A DNA stretch of 64,000 bases from Nemopilema nomurai (Eukaryota; Cnidaria; Scyphozoa; Rhizostomeae; Rhizostomatidae). A program made the position numbers and the translations under genes. The notes beneath the pieces were generated by a model. It saw nothing but the letters and a program-made list of their open reading frames with translations, was not told the DNA's origin and did no database searches. Of the stretch, positions 24,278-37,100 are shown one piece after another. The stretch spans positions 558,001 through 622,000 of the forward strand of contig ML133455.1 in NCBI GenBank assembly GCA_003864495.1, in the 5' to 3' direction. Each line of letters starts with the position of its first letter. The stretch's first letter is position 1.

Positions 24278-26241
24278 TTTTTGTGATACATCCTGTAGTC
24301 ATCCTAATCTTTCACTAGTTTTCTTCAAAATAGCGAGCAAGAAAGGGAAAATTGCGCGGACATAGAAATATGTGAATTAAAATTTTCTCCCTGGGAATCC
24401 TACAAGTTTCCTTGTTATGTGGAGTGACATTTCTGTTTAAACTCACTCGTTCTCCCGTTCAACCATATTGACGACCTAGCTTCTAGTCAAATTTTTCGTA
24501 TGCAGTCTAGCTTTTTGAGGAATTTTAATCTTAATAAATCAATAGCAACCAGAAAATCCCGACAAAAAATGTCATGTGCCATTACTAAAAAGAAAGGGTA
24601 AGATCTTTTTGCGGCAGACCCAGATCGGTTTGAGAAGGGCAAATCAGGATTTGTATAAAGAACTTTCTCCAAGCAGCTTTTTCAAGCTTCAAGGTCACCA
24701 ATGGGTGGTGGCTATTGAATTTTGTTCATCAACAACCGCGATGGTAAGGATAAGCTCAAAATCGCTTGAAGTATTTTGCATAGATGAATAATAAATCAAT
24801 TATGGTTTAGTAAGGGCAAGTCAGAAGGGATCAGTGCCTTGGCACATCCCATCGAAGTACATCTCCGGGAAATATATTGAGAAAACGCGAAATCTTTCAT
24901 ACGGTACAATACGGTGCACCATCTTAAATCGTAATAATTCAAGGCATGTAATAATCACTGCCTTCAAAGCTACTAAGTGACGTAACGAACATGCCAGGGT
25001 ATAAATCATGTTAACAACGACAATTCCTGGTATCATTTGTGCGTTGGCTGGATGGAAAAAATTCGCCAATTTCTACTGCAGACAATTGCAGGATCATATT
25101 GACACCGCGGAAACTAGGTACTGTCTTAGACAGTCTTCTTAGCTCGTATATCAGCCGGGTGATATATTGCCTTCTAGTTGTTCTTGGTCTGCCTCTAGAA
25201 ACCCATTCCTACCGCAAAGCTTTGTAAATGAACTTCTATAGGTTGGTGGACTGTTGTCACTTCAATTGCCCTGCTAGTGAACCAAAGCGGGAGCATGGGA
25301 GCTGAATAAACAAAAAGTTTGTAGAAAGGGACAGCTTTGCTAAATAAGCACAGGGGTCTTTTAAAAAGCATAACCAAATGCAGTCATGTAGATTGGTCGA
25401 TATTTGTCACTTGCAAAACTTCCTTAAATTTTTGGCATTTCCAGCACTTGTTAGGTTTTTCTGAACTGCTCGAGTCATTGAAAATTCTTGACTATGAATA
25501 CCCTACGAATGCCCGTTAAGCAAGCGCGACGAGGGAACACAAGATGACAAATTTCGGGCCTTCACGAAACTGAGATGATAAGTCGCCTAGGTTTAAGAAA
25601 TTGAAGTGTGTTGAACTTGCAGGAACAGACAATTTGACTCTTGTCCTTTGAAAAAAGTCATCAACAAGCCATGCAACATTGCAAAACCGAGCGCCCCGCA
25701 GAAACTTCGAGGTAAAAAGATGCGCTAAATGATATATGGTTGCTGAAAAACCAACAACACAAAAGATGGACTATAGATAGCGCGAAGAAAGGAAACATTC
25801 GGAGCAAAGGCAGGTCAAGCAGAGTGGAACACTTCTGTCGAGCTTGGATGAGGCCTTACTCTCGGGTAAACAAAAAGGGAAAGATCTCGTCAAAAGGCCA
25901 ACATACAAACAGGCACGTTGCTATAATTCTCTGTGCGGAAAAGCAACAATCAATCTTTGGGTTGCCACAATTACTGGTCCGTTAACAGAAAGAATTATGG
26001 TCAAGACAGTTGAGAAACGCCCTTAGACGCCAACATACTGAATCAATTTGAGGTTAAGGTAGAGAAAATAGAGGAAGTCCCAGCTGTTATCACCTTGTTT
26101 TGCTAGGCCAAAATTATTTCCTAAAATCTCCTTTAGGTCTTATCCGTTGTGCAGTGCTATCAAAAAACAAGGGGGGCTATTGCACAAAATATTGCAAAAA
26201 ACCAATAGAATAAATAAAAATTTGCCAATCTTAAGCATTAG

Positions 26242-26263
26242 CAAGGGGGGCTCAGCCCCCTTG
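26242..26263. repeat. GC-rich inverted repeat (hairpin)
   Basis: CAAGGGGG pairs with CCCCCTTG over a six-base loop (GCTCAG). A related CAAGGGGGG occurs at about 26168, and the local sequence is far more GC-rich than its surroundings. It may be the tip of a small mobile element, but no target duplication was recognised. Confidence 0.6.
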
Positions 26264-26437
26264 AGCCTCTCTAGCTTTCTACCCCTAGGGCCGTATTTGT
26301 GAGGGTCTGATTTGTTTGACTACAGAAATGTGTCTTCAGACCTGTACCAAAGCAATTGCTTCAGAAAAAGATAAATAAACATGATGCTCGGTTATTGTTT
26401 GGGTGATGAGTTAAGGTAAGTCTGAAGGTGTTGGTAG

Positions 26438-26449
26438 CCCCCCCCCCCC
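26438..26449. repeat. Poly-C tract (12 nt)
   Basis: Twelve consecutive C residues on the plus strand, a simple-sequence tract in gene-free DNA. Confidence 0.9.
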
Positions 26450-26571
26450 TGAAAGGAGTAGGTGAGCATGCGTACTTTGCATTGACAGCAGAAAGGCAGA
26501 AAGGCAGGGGGGAGTTTGAAAAATAAAGAACGAAGATCCAGCTACTGAAGTAATTGTGCTAGCAGATTTAA

Positions 26572-26761
26572 CGCGCATGCGTAACTATTCCACATAGCTG
26601 ATTGGTTTGGACAAACCACTAGCGCTCTTGTGCTAAACAACGGACCCGCGATCTCGTCTCCCCAACAAGTTCCCGTTTATAGATGAATAATCAATGAAGA
26701 TTTATTGATTATAAACTGCTAAACGCAAGTTTGCAAAACTCGATAAAATTCAAAATGGCGG
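26572..26761 (+). promoter_or_regulatory. Possible orphan promoter: NRF1-like and YY1-like motifs
   Basis: CGCGCATGCGTA at 26572-26583 matches the NRF1 palindrome at eleven of twelve positions, and AAAATGGCGG at 26752-26761 resembles YY1. Both motif types mark TATA-less animal promoters. The ATG inside the second motif opens only seven codons, so no coding exon can be assigned. Confidence 0.25.
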
Positions 26762-28061
26762 TCGCTGCTTTGTTTTGAGTGCTTACCAGGGCTAGATAAA
26801 TGGACGGACACAGGGCGTAAAACTTGTCAAATCGCATCTCGTTTTACATTTAAGTGTATAATACTTAAGGGACTCTTTAGTTGTTTAAAAACAAAGAAAG
26901 CATTATAGGCGGCTAGTATCAACCGTTGTATATATTCATGTGTATTCACGAAGCATTGTGAACTGGGCCTAAAAATTACTTTGCATACAGCTATATTTTC
27001 TTCAGCTCTACTAGCGATAAAAGGTTGATGCACGAAAACCGGAGTTTTTTAGGTTAACGACAATTTACACAACATTATAAAAAGCTTCGGATTGTCGCAA
27101 ATCAAAAATCAAATTCTATGCAGCTTTCAGTTCGCTGGCAATCTCCGGTTAAATCCTGAGATGGAGATGTCAATCATAATGTTTAGTGTAGTGATTCGAA
27201 CTTCGTGAATAAATGCATGCTGTAAATGTATAATTCGACAACAGTGAACAAAATTGTGGACACAAATTCCTCTTGAAACCAAGAAAGGAGAAAAAATTCA
27301 CTGGTCTAAAGAAGTATGGAACGTCAATCAAAAAAGGACAGTCAACAAATTAGAAATATGAAATAGCTTGTGAGTGACCACAACGGTGTAGTATTCGTGC
27401 CCTGGTGACAGTGGGAACTCAACGAAGAGGGGACAAGCCACTCATAAGGGCAACAGCCAATACAGTTTAGCAAAATATTGTATGAATAATATGATTATAG
27501 ATTAAGAGACAGGAAACAAATTCAGAGGGATGAATTGTGTTAAGAATTTTTCTTCAAAGGTGAAGAGATACGAGATGACTTTGCGGTCAGCGTCTTTCAA
27601 AAGTCGATAACTTTTTCTTAAATGATAGGAAACTTTCGTGCTACTATTGAACACACCCGTATCGTTGGCCAAAGTGAAGACAGGAAATTCAGGGCAAAGT
27701 AATATATAAGCTAAAATGCATAGCATAAGTTAATAGGAACTTAAGTATCTAATGAATATCACATTAATCTTTTAACCGCAGTCCACTGTAAAATGTGGCA
27801 CCAGCTATTAACTTGTTGAAGTGATTTTATACGCGAGACCAAATATGCATCATAATTCGAAATTCGCTTTACCATTTCATGATTATTCTATTTGAACATG
27901 ATATGCCCGGACAAAAGAAAACAGGAGAAGGAATTCATCTTAGAGAGTTTTTCTCTTCGTCCTTTTATACTACAAATTCATTTTCTACGGTGTCCTTTCT
28001 AGTCTTGCACATGTGACATCAAATTCATGAAAGTCCCGATTTGTTCTCCCTTGTTCTCTCT

Positions 28062-28062
28062 C

Positions 28063-28094
<32 letters not shown>

Positions 28095-28100
28095 AATATA
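28062..28100. repeat. AT microsatellite
   Basis: A run of TA dinucleotides with two AAA interruptions, preceded by a short CT-rich run. Ordinary simple-sequence DNA. Confidence 0.9.
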
Positions 28101-30166
28101 TGAAAACCAAAATTAGAGCTAGGATTCCCCGCATTCAGCTTTTGAGCAAGCTCCTTTTGGCCCAGTATAAAGCCTCTTCGTGCTTTAATATAATATTTTC
28201 AGAGCCCTGTGCAAAATGAGTTAGAGAAATATCTTTTGTCGATAACGGAAGAGGATTGATCTGAGTGCAGAAAAAAGAAGGTTTCTATTTTAACAACGCT
28301 CTGCTGTTATGACCTATTCCAATAGAAGAAGGGGGCAAGAAGGACAGCTGCCCCTAACCTCTTCAGAGGGGCACGTCCCTAGCACAGTCGTTCCTCTTCA
28401 AAAAATAGGACATCTCGGCTGGTCGTCTCTCTCTACATGCTGTCTGCAGGATTCTGTTGTTGATGTCTTTCTGAGCACAGAAGCAAGGCACCGGGAAATG
28501 AAACCAAATCCTCATGGAGACCACAATTCGAAAGACTTGATGGCACCGCTTTGAGTGTACCGGCGGAGCACCTGAGGAATGTGCACATGCCAAAAAACAA
28601 AAAAGAGTGGCCGTGAAACGCGATGACTCTGCATCGAGCCGAGTGTAAAACCGACGTGTCACCCCAATTGACATATTATCTTTGCAAACGTTTTCCAACA
28701 AAAACCACTGCCTAAAAGACATCTTGCAGATGTCGGGAGTAAATTGTGTTCAGCAAATCGACTGCCTGAGAAATTGAGTGCAAGCAACATTGGGCTTTGG
28801 TTTCACGTCACCAGAGCCAGGGACGCTTATAGCGGGGAGCTGCGGGGACGATTTCCTCACCTGCGCTCATTCATTTAACTTTGTATTGCACTAAGAACAT
28901 ACATATGTATAAATGTATCAGAAGAAAAAATGAGCTCAATGCCTCCTTTTTGCTACATCCTTTTTGCCAGTTTCTTCATGATCATTCCTATCTATGGTTA
29001 TCACAAACAACAGATTGATATCATATCATAAACATAGATTACTATTTTCTCAATTATCATATCTTTATCAGGTCTTAAACATCGATTATTATTTGACATT
29101 CTTGTCCCTTTTTCTTGAGAGAACGCGACTGTGTGCAGAGGCATAAAAATAGTCGGCGTGGTAGCGTTTGCTGTGTTTACAGCAAAAGGTAATTAATTTT
29201 ACGACTAGGGCCAAAAAATAATTCTACAAGCAAAGGCCACATGAGCTTTGAAAGTAAACAGTGTCCATCTAAACTCGGTCTATTGAACAGTTAGCAGATA
29301 ATTCCTCCCATGCTATCATAGACTTCGTAGCAAGTGTTTTAAGAGGTGAATAAACAGAGATGGTGATATGTTGAGCCAAGATGTGATGTGGTTTAGCTTG
29401 GCCGATTGAATGCCTGCAGGGTACGATCCGTGATCATTGTCGTGAAAGGACGACGATCTTGACAAAAAAATTGAAACGAAAAATATTGCGCAGCAAATTT
29501 GGCTTACGAGTTGAGTTAATCAGTAAATCTTTGTCTAATTCCGACATATAAGAATAAAATTACGATTGAGGCTTTCAAACGTGACCTAGCTTACTTCACT
29601 GAGCCATTCAAAGGATTGGTCATTTTCGCGATTACGCAACCAGCCCGCAACATTTGATACGGGGCGATGGACGAGAACAGCGCTCCAGTTTGCAACTGCG
29701 CTCCAGTTTGGAACTGCGCAGCGGGCAAGTAGCATGCGGCGCAGTCCCGCCGGATCTTTCAAATTTGATTCAAGATTCCTTACCCCTAGGTATTAATAAT
29801 CTCTGCTACATCACCGTCTAAAATCAAAATTACACTCAATGCACAATAGATTCCTCATTAGAGTTGGCATTCTTACTTGCTTGCCGTCCTCTTTGGCCCC
29901 CCCTCTACCCTTTGCCCCCAGTTCTTGTCACAAGGCCAAAGTGGCACAGGATATGACAGTGAAAACGGGACATAAGCATCTGTCAACACGATGGTCGTCA
30001 ACCATGAATGCATAATTTGTAACGTAAGCTAGGCCTGCTGCAAATCACGGTATTACTTATGTGGTAGGCCTCCTCTCATCACGAGTTTAGTATTAATGAC
30101 ATTTGAAATCACAACCTTACGTGGCACACTTGTTTGAAAACCAACATTAAGGCGTGTCAGGTTAGC

Positions 30167-30558
30167 AAGGCAAGTTAACCAAGGCAAGTTAACCAAGGCA
30201 AGTTAACCAAGGCAAGTTAACCAAGGCAAGTTAACCAGGGCAAGTTAACCAAGTCAAGTTAACCAAAACAAGTTAACCAAGGCAAGTTAACCAAGTCAAG
30301 TTAACCAAAACAAGTTAACCAGAACAAGTTAACCAGAACAAGTTAACCAGAACAAGTTAACCAAGGCAAGTTAACCAAGGCAAGTTAACCAAGGCAAGTT
30401 AACCAGGGCAAGTTAACCAAGGCAAGTTAACCAGGGCAAGTTAACCAAGTCAAGTTAACCAAAACAAGTTAACCAAAACAAGTTAACCAAGGCAAGTTAA
30501 CCAAGGCAAGTTAACCAAGGCAAGTTAACCAGAACAAGTTAACCAGAACAAGTTAACC
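30167..30558. repeat. 14-bp minisatellite, 28 copies
   Basis: The unit AAGGCAAGTTAACC occurs 28 times in exactly 392 bp, followed by a degenerate 15-mer. Only unit positions 2-4 vary (AAGG, AAGT, AAAA, AGAA, AGGG), while CAAGTTAACC is nearly invariant. Each unit carries the palindrome GTTAAC. Flanks share AAGGCG at both ends (about 30150 and 30574). Confidence 0.97.
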
Positions 30559-31602
30559 AAGGCAAGGTTAATCAAGGCGTTTAAAAGCCATTTAGCTGCG
30601 CAGGGCTGGTTCAATTATTCATTGCCATTTCGAACGTTCAGCTTTACCAATGTTTTTATCTAGTGCATTCTTTATCATTTTGATACTTCGTCAAACGAAA
30701 GACTTGCGCAACGTGACATGAGAAGAAATCAAGTTGGAAACGGGAAAAATTGCAGTAAGATACCCTCTGATTTTGCCAATAAATTACTTTGTAATATAGC
30801 AGCAACAGTTTTGATATATTGAGCTTGAGAGTAATTCTGTTTTCGTCAACAAAAGTAATGGTCATTAGGCGCCAAATAAGCCTAGCAACTGAAAAGTCAT
30901 TTATTTTTCTTTTGTCCGAAATGTCTTCTTGTTAAGCCACCTTGGCTAGTTACGAGACACACAGAGCAAGATCTGAAGCAAAACCGTGAGGAAATGATGT
31001 GTGCGTCTAAATTAGCCACCTATTCCCTTTGACATTTTGTTCGATGTGCCTAGCTTTGTCCTCGGAGATTGCTTTTCAGTTGTCATAGGATTACAAAATA
31101 CTGTTGAAATAATATGCATTGTAACTTAAACTGTGAAAATGGCTTGGGTGAAAGGTGAAAAAGATAATAATGAATTTAGGAAATTCAATTAAATTTCAAA
31201 GGTTGAAAAGGAAAAGGAATGAAAACTCGACTTTAAGCAAAGATACAGAGCTTGACATAATTCCATGAACTTGACATAATTCCATGAACTTGACGGCTAT
31301 TCTAACAACTTGGACATACTAGGACTCCCAGTTTGCAGTTTGAAAAGAACGTACCCAGTTATGCAGAAGAGTACATTCATTATCAATAATAAGAAACAGC
31401 TCATAGAAAACGATGGACTCGAATCTTGAAAAGAGAAACGAGGCTACCTTGATTCCAAATGTTAAGAACCCGTTGCATTTTAGATCACAAATTCTTTTTC
31501 ATGCTTCAAAGGTAACAGAAATGTGACTATAATTTTGTCTTAAAATTTGTTTTCACTTTAAAAAACACAAAGAAACATTTGTTAACAAATTCATCGGGAA
31601 AT

Positions 31603-31815
31603 CTAAGGGACTGCATATCGTGTATACACTTCTAAAAGAAGTATATACACGACAGCAGCATTGAACTGGCATTTCGTCGAAAAATTATTGATTAAGGACA
31701 ACTTGAAACCATGTGGTATGCCAGAAGTAATAAAAACAAACCACATGGAAGCAAATCCAACTAGGACAAACCAGCTGATCCATTCCTTTCCATTTCTGAC
31801 CCTAAATTTATACAC
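31603..31815 (-). pseudogene. Weak monocarboxylate-transporter-like membrane segment
   Basis: A 70-codon minus-strand ORF begins with GTG, not ATG, and carries a hydrophobic stretch GKEWISWFVLVGFASMWFVF followed by ITSGIPHGFKLSL. The spacing of W..W, the hydrophobic run and SGI..GF recalls the first membrane helix of SLC16-type transporters (DGGWGWVVV...). There is an acceptor-like TTTAG just upstream of GGTCAG near 31804. No neighbouring exons were found, so it is either an isolated decayed exon or chance resemblance. Confidence 0.2.
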
Positions 31816-32622
31816 AGACCTGGGAGTTTCATCTTAAAAGCTCGGGTAAATGAAGCAAGACAGACAAAGCAATCAGCAATCAATCAAACTTGATTAAACC
31901 AGGGCAGATGATAAGGAACTTCTAGACGGGCAGGATGTTGGTTACGAGAAAATGGAACGCCGTATCAAGTCATCAAGCATCGACCTTTCACATGCTTTTA
32001 GAAGGTGGTTTATATTAAAGAATGAAAAGGAAATATTTAAGAATAGTAAAGAACTGTTTTGAGCTGCTGAAATCAATAGAATAAGAAACTTTCTTACAGT
32101 CATATGCAGGTATAATACGTTGTTATCGTAACTAAATTTTGAGAACTTGAATCTACAGGAGTTGGAGCTTCTCTAACAATGATTCAAAGGTCCTCGCATA
32201 ATGCGACAGACCGAGTCGAAGATGACGTCGATTGCAGTGCATTGCGTATTGTCGGTTGTATGTAACACTACTGCTTATATGTGATTGCGGCTTGCGGCGC
32301 AGTGCTGCTTTAAGCGGCAATTAGGTGCATTCTGTGAATGCCAGACGTGCTGGGCTCGAAGCCATTACAAGAAGAGCGGTAAGGCTTCGCGATTAGTCGG
32401 CCGATCAGTGGCAACTTATCGATCAGTTAATGGATCATATCTGTTGTGAATTGCAGAAGCGAAAGCAAACGTCTTTACGGCTTTCCAACAACTATTTATC
32501 ATGTATTACACAACTGCTTTTTCATTTCCGTGGCGCATTACGTATACTTCTTGAGATTCTTCAAAATATTCAACTGTTTTGACCAATTGCCAGGGCAAAC
32601 TGTCTAAACCTGATGCAAAGTC

Positions 32623-32735
32623 AGCTTCTTAATGTGCCTCGGCTTCTAAATGTGCCTCGGCTTCTAAATGTGCCTCGGCTTCTAAATGTGCCTTGGCTTC
32701 TGAAGTGTCTTTGCTTCTGACGTGCCTTGGCTTGC
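32623..32735. repeat. 18-bp tandem repeat, about six copies
   Basis: The unit GGCTTCTAAATGTGCCTC is nearly exact for the first four copies and then degrades (GAAGTGTCTTTG, GACGTGCCTTGG). It lies about 0.5 kb from vWA exon B, on its downstream side. Confidence 0.9.
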
Positions 32736-33207
32736 AACATGATATCAGACAACGTAACCGCACTAAGTCTTTTCTATATATCTTGGCATTGCGCGATGGC
32801 TATGGAAATGCCTTTGAAATTCCTTCCTCAAGATGATTTATACATATCTCTAAATATTTCACTATTAGATCAATCTTGATTAACAGTCAATCGTATGCAA
32901 CGCAAACTTTTCTAAAGATTAAAGAATATTAATGGTGTGGGACAAAGTCTCTCTCGTGGCAACCCAACTTAGGCAAGCATATTCTATATTCCCTTTTGGG
33001 GTTAGCATAATCATTTCAACTTGGCACAACATGCTAAAGCCAATTTGAGAGAATTGTACAAAGGTTGCATTGCCCTTTTTTGTATAACACTTCACTTTGA
33101 AATATTTTGCAGCCTAAAGGCTCATCAAGAAGTACAAACGCTTGAAAAACCTTTTCTCTAGCAGTGTTGAAGGCTTTAAAATGCCAAACGATGTCAAAAG
33201 AACATAC

Positions 33208-33391
33208 CTGGTGGCTTCCTATCAGGCACCCTTTCCTTGTACCATCTCATAAGCGAGTTCCAGACGAACTGTAAGGTGGCACTGATGTCTTGTGGCCTGA
33301 TCCCAGTCGATATCTTTGGGTGTTGTGCACCTGAATATGGCAGGAAAGCAAGCAACGTGATTAACAAGAGCACTCGCAACAGATGCATCAT
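33208..33391 (-). CDS. Alternative first exon (B) of the vWA gene, signal peptide
   Basis: The exon runs from ATG at 33391 to donor CCAG|GTATGT. It encodes 61 codons plus one base, exactly the same length and phase as first exon A at 21880-21697. Both start with a hydrophobic leader (here MMHLLRVLLLITLLAFL) and end with a related helix: FVWNSLMRWYKE...KPPG versus LVWNVLVKYYKD...EPPG. Both can therefore splice onto the exon at 17047. No second set of vWA exons appears between 21.9 and 33.2 kb, although the 807-nt vWA exon would be obvious. This argues for alternative promoters of one gene, or an orphan duplicate first exon, rather than a full tandem gene copy. The splice to 17047 would span about 16 kb and is not proven. 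Confidence 0.75.
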
Positions 33392-33510
33392 TCGGCTGGG
33401 CTTTTAGCAACAACAGCAGCAGCAGCGAAGTGGACTGGCTTAGTCTGCCTTGACGAGACAGCGTACTCTCAGACGCTCGACTTGAAGACTGCCCTGCAAC
33501 ACTGGTAGCG

Positions 33511-33518
33511 CTTATATA
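33511..33518 (-). promoter_or_regulatory. TATA box for vWA first exon B
   Basis: The minus strand reads TATATAAG within GTGTATATAAGCGC, about 120 bp upstream of the ATG at 33391. It implies a start site near 33485 and a 5' UTR of about 95 nt, supporting exon B as a genuine promoter-proximal exon. Confidence 0.5.
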
Positions 33519-34122
33519 CACCGCCTTTTGTAATCCGAGACATTTTTAAAAGCGATATCAGAAGAGGGTGCTAAGTCTTTTAATTAGGCGCTCGGGCCGT
33601 TTCCTAAACCCAAGAAATATTTCCTGTGCTGGTTGAAAATGTAATTATTATGTTTACGCCTTGTATCATCCTTACAAAAAACGAACGCCACCCAACCCTC
33701 ATCCGGAGATATTTAGCGAATAATGTGCTTCAGATTGGATAAAGGCAACGCGAATTAAAAATCATTTAGGAGGACATGAAAACTGAGTTCAGAATGGTAG
33801 GGCTTTCACAGCTCTGGTTTTTTTTAAGGTGTACAGAATCATATTGATCAGTTGTAATTCTTGGCCTAGAATTTTAAAAAGAAAGGAGGATTTACTCTCA
33901 GATGTAGCAACGAAGTAGGTCAAACAGAACGATTAGGTCGGCCGCTCTGCCACACCTTGACAGTAGGCCTTGCACAACCTCGACAAACCACGAAACGTGC
34001 TTTAGAAACAGTACGGCAATTTATCGGTTTAAAATAAAATCAGGCTTTGAGCTCGGCTTTCAAACGCTTTCCTGTTTCATTCCAATTGGCTATCTCTGTT
34101 TTGATGAGTCAAAAATTATTTC

Positions 34123-34164
34123 ACACGATCGCAATGCTCAAATACACGATCGCAATGCTCAAAT
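34123..34164. repeat. 21-bp direct duplication
   Basis: Two perfect adjacent copies of a unit beginning ACACGATCGCAATG and ending CTCAAAT. Confidence 0.9.
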
Positions 34165-37100
34165 ACATATACAAATACATGAACTTGTAGTTCGAAAGGG
34201 ACTTCTTAACTCTAGATAACACGTAAATTTGTATCTGGAGAGGAGGTTTAGCCAAATATAAGTTTTTATCACGAACAGTCTTTACGATTAGATGCTGTGA
34301 TAGTTTGACAGCCGAACAGTGCTTATAGGTTTGGCTTTTATCGGAGGGCACTTCCAAACATCCAAAAGATCGTAGTGAGAATTACAAAGCAACTTATGCA
34401 GCCACGTCGAAGAAGCAATGAAACAAGGTTTAAACATCAATCAGAATAGTAGTATATCATTAGAAAAGTAATGGCAGATATAAATATCAAATGAGAAGAC
34501 AAACTGAAACGAGTTTGATATACAATCAGTGCTCAGTATCAAGCAAGTTTGGAAACAAAAGGGATCTTGTACATAGAGAAACGGTGGGATTCTGAACGTC
34601 AAAACAAAAATGCATGAATGGAAATAAATATTCAAAGCCTTTGATGCGATATTGTTAAGCCCAAGAATCTTCTTAGGTCTAATGTAAGATGTAACCTTGT
34701 CATACGCAAGTCGACCTACAAAACACGACCGTGGTTTTTTCACTCTACAGAATGTTAATGGGGTTAAAGCCTATGGATCTAAGTATGAGATTGCTAATTT
34801 TCATCGGAAAGTGAAATAACAGCTAACTTGACAAACCAATAAAAAAATGCTTGCACGATCAATTACTGAATAATATGAAGATCAGACGTGACAAATTGGC
34901 CTAAGAAGGAAAACTGCCGTGTTGTTGTTGCTGCTTCATAGGTGATGTTTAATAGCATAGTTGATTCGTCGCGATTTATTGACCACCGAAATCTGTTTAC
35001 AATTACCACTCGACGAAAATTTACTTCTTTCTTTAATTAAAACTTCTCCCGCCCAGCCATAGCTTTTTGAATATGTTAAGCCTCTATGCTAAGCAAAGGG
35101 CGTATGCATACAATTCAAGAATGCCGTTTTCAAGTTGATACTTAAGAAAACGATTCATGCAACAACCGTAAAAAGGTGTCACAGCGAGACAAAAGCTCAT
35201 TTGTTAAAGGTCTGGTGGGAAATGACTTTAAAAAAGTCTAAATAAGAAACTAAATAATCAATAAGGATTCTTGCTACCAAGTAACAGTTAGACAATATAA
35301 AAAAGGGGTGCTAAGCGATAACCTTCGTGCCCCCTTCCACGACATCCTTGACATAAAGTGCATTTTCCCTAGCAACAGTCAATGGTAGCAAAGATAACGT
35401 GGATATAATTCAGGTTGCATTTTCAGCCTAATTCTCCGTTCAAACACAATCCTGCTTAATTACCATCACTTAGATAACATCTAGATGTTAAATGACCAAA
35501 GTGGCATTATTAACATACCTCCTAAAATAAATTTGTTTGAAGGTTGCCTGAAGGTGCCTGGTAACTTTAGGGTCTATCACCCCTTTTGTAACAAGGACCA
35601 GCCGTTTTAATATTAAAAGAAGCTTCTCATCAATCAATGAACGTAGCAGTGTTACATATGTTGAAGATGTTTTAACATCTTTGAAGACGCTAAAGTAACG
35701 CTGAAGAGGCTATAGCTACGTCGAATATGCTTTAATTACATCAACTGTATAGTCAAATACTGTATAGTTACGTCAAATACGATGTAGCTACGTCGAACAG
35801 AAAGCTCAGCAGATAGAGCCATACTCAAGAAGCCCCCTTTTTTACACTGAACTTCTGAAGCATAATCGTCTTAGGGAAAACCAAGTGTTGAGTTGTTCAC
35901 CATGTTAATACATGAATGGCGTTGGAAATGTGGTGCCGATTCGCGTCACGGGAAGAACGATGGCGTAAACGCGTATCATTCAAAACCGAGGCAAACAGGA
36001 TGAGATAGTAAAACTGAGTCATAACTTGAACCCTGCTTTGAAGAAATCACTGCTGCAATGGGGAACGAATGAAGCCCACTTGGTCATCAGTCATCGAGTC
36101 ATCGACTGGCTTAGCGAGGTGTCGAAATCGCAGCTACTTTAAAACTGAATAGGAAATGTAGGACTATAGCTGGCAGAGAGCTGTCTATTCATCCAAGGAT
36201 CATGACATCATCTATATCATGTATAATTGCCTGCCTTTCAAAATCTGAGAGGGTTGGCTTCTATCGCATTGCGGTTAATACGAGGAGGGGTTTATCCTTC
36301 CCAAACAAGCCTTGGAATGACGATTAAGGCAGGGACCAGGTAAATCAAGAGTGGAACCGAACATTTAGAACTAAGTGGGACTAGGTACGATTGCTGGGAA
36401 ACTAAAACTTCGCGAATAGAATATGAGAGTGATGCTTCCTTGCCATTAACCCGAGGTACTGAGTCTGTTGGCACTTTGGAACTCTCACGCCCAATATAGT
36501 TACTGTGAAATCTGTGAGTTCAGGGCTAGAGAAACCAGCTGACAGTATGCCAAAAGGTGGTGTTCTGATTCTTCAAATTGTTGATTGGTAATTAAGATGG
36601 ACTAACTCATCTCTCTTGTTCGAGAGATCGTCCCGGCATCGCCGCGTTGTTCACCCTTCCTGTTCAGCCTAGAGTTCCAGCCCAACATAACCCAACCAGA
36701 AGCAGCCGCATAACAAATAGACAATAATCAGCTGGCAGTATCACTAGCTAGCACGGTATTGCATTACGTCAGCATACTTCTTGTAGATAATAAGAAGGAC
36801 CTGGTGAGTTTTTTTAAATCCCTAAAGCAAGCTTCATTTAAGCCTATAAAGATAATTCAGGCCATAGACACTGACTTTGTTTCAGGCCAGTCAAGCTTAG
36901 TCGCTAAGACATTCTGATGCTATTCAAGAATATTCGTAATCCAAGAAACTATAACCCAGGGTCATGTGAGGCAAGAGAGAAAGCTACTGACCCTGTTAGT
37001 CGTTTAGGAAATGTTATATAGAAGAGACTGTCATTAACACTTGACGTTGAATGTGTACAGTAGTGTGAATGACAAACGATTTATTGGTGCCAGTGCCACA

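Larger units (their letters stand above)
21935..33207. other. Long non-coding stretch between vWA first exons A and B
   Basis: If exon B is used, all of this is intron. It holds the 77-bp array (23742-24277), a GC-rich hairpin (26242-26263), a motif cluster resembling a CpG-type promoter (26572-26761), an AT microsatellite (28062-28100), the 14-bp array (30167-30558) and a weak transporter-like ORF (31603-31815). A 74-codon minus-strand ORF at 27502-27726 begins with a leader-like stretch (MLCILAYILLC) but has no other support. No further gene is recognisable. Confidence 0.5.

Noticed and set aside
26755..26778. ATGGCGGTCGCT as a first coding exon
   Set aside because: The frame stops after seven codons (TGA) and no convincing donor precedes the stop.
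21935..33391. A complete second vWA gene belonging to exon B
   Set aside because: The body exons (especially the 807-nt vWA exon) would appear as long ORFs between 22 and 33 kb; none does.
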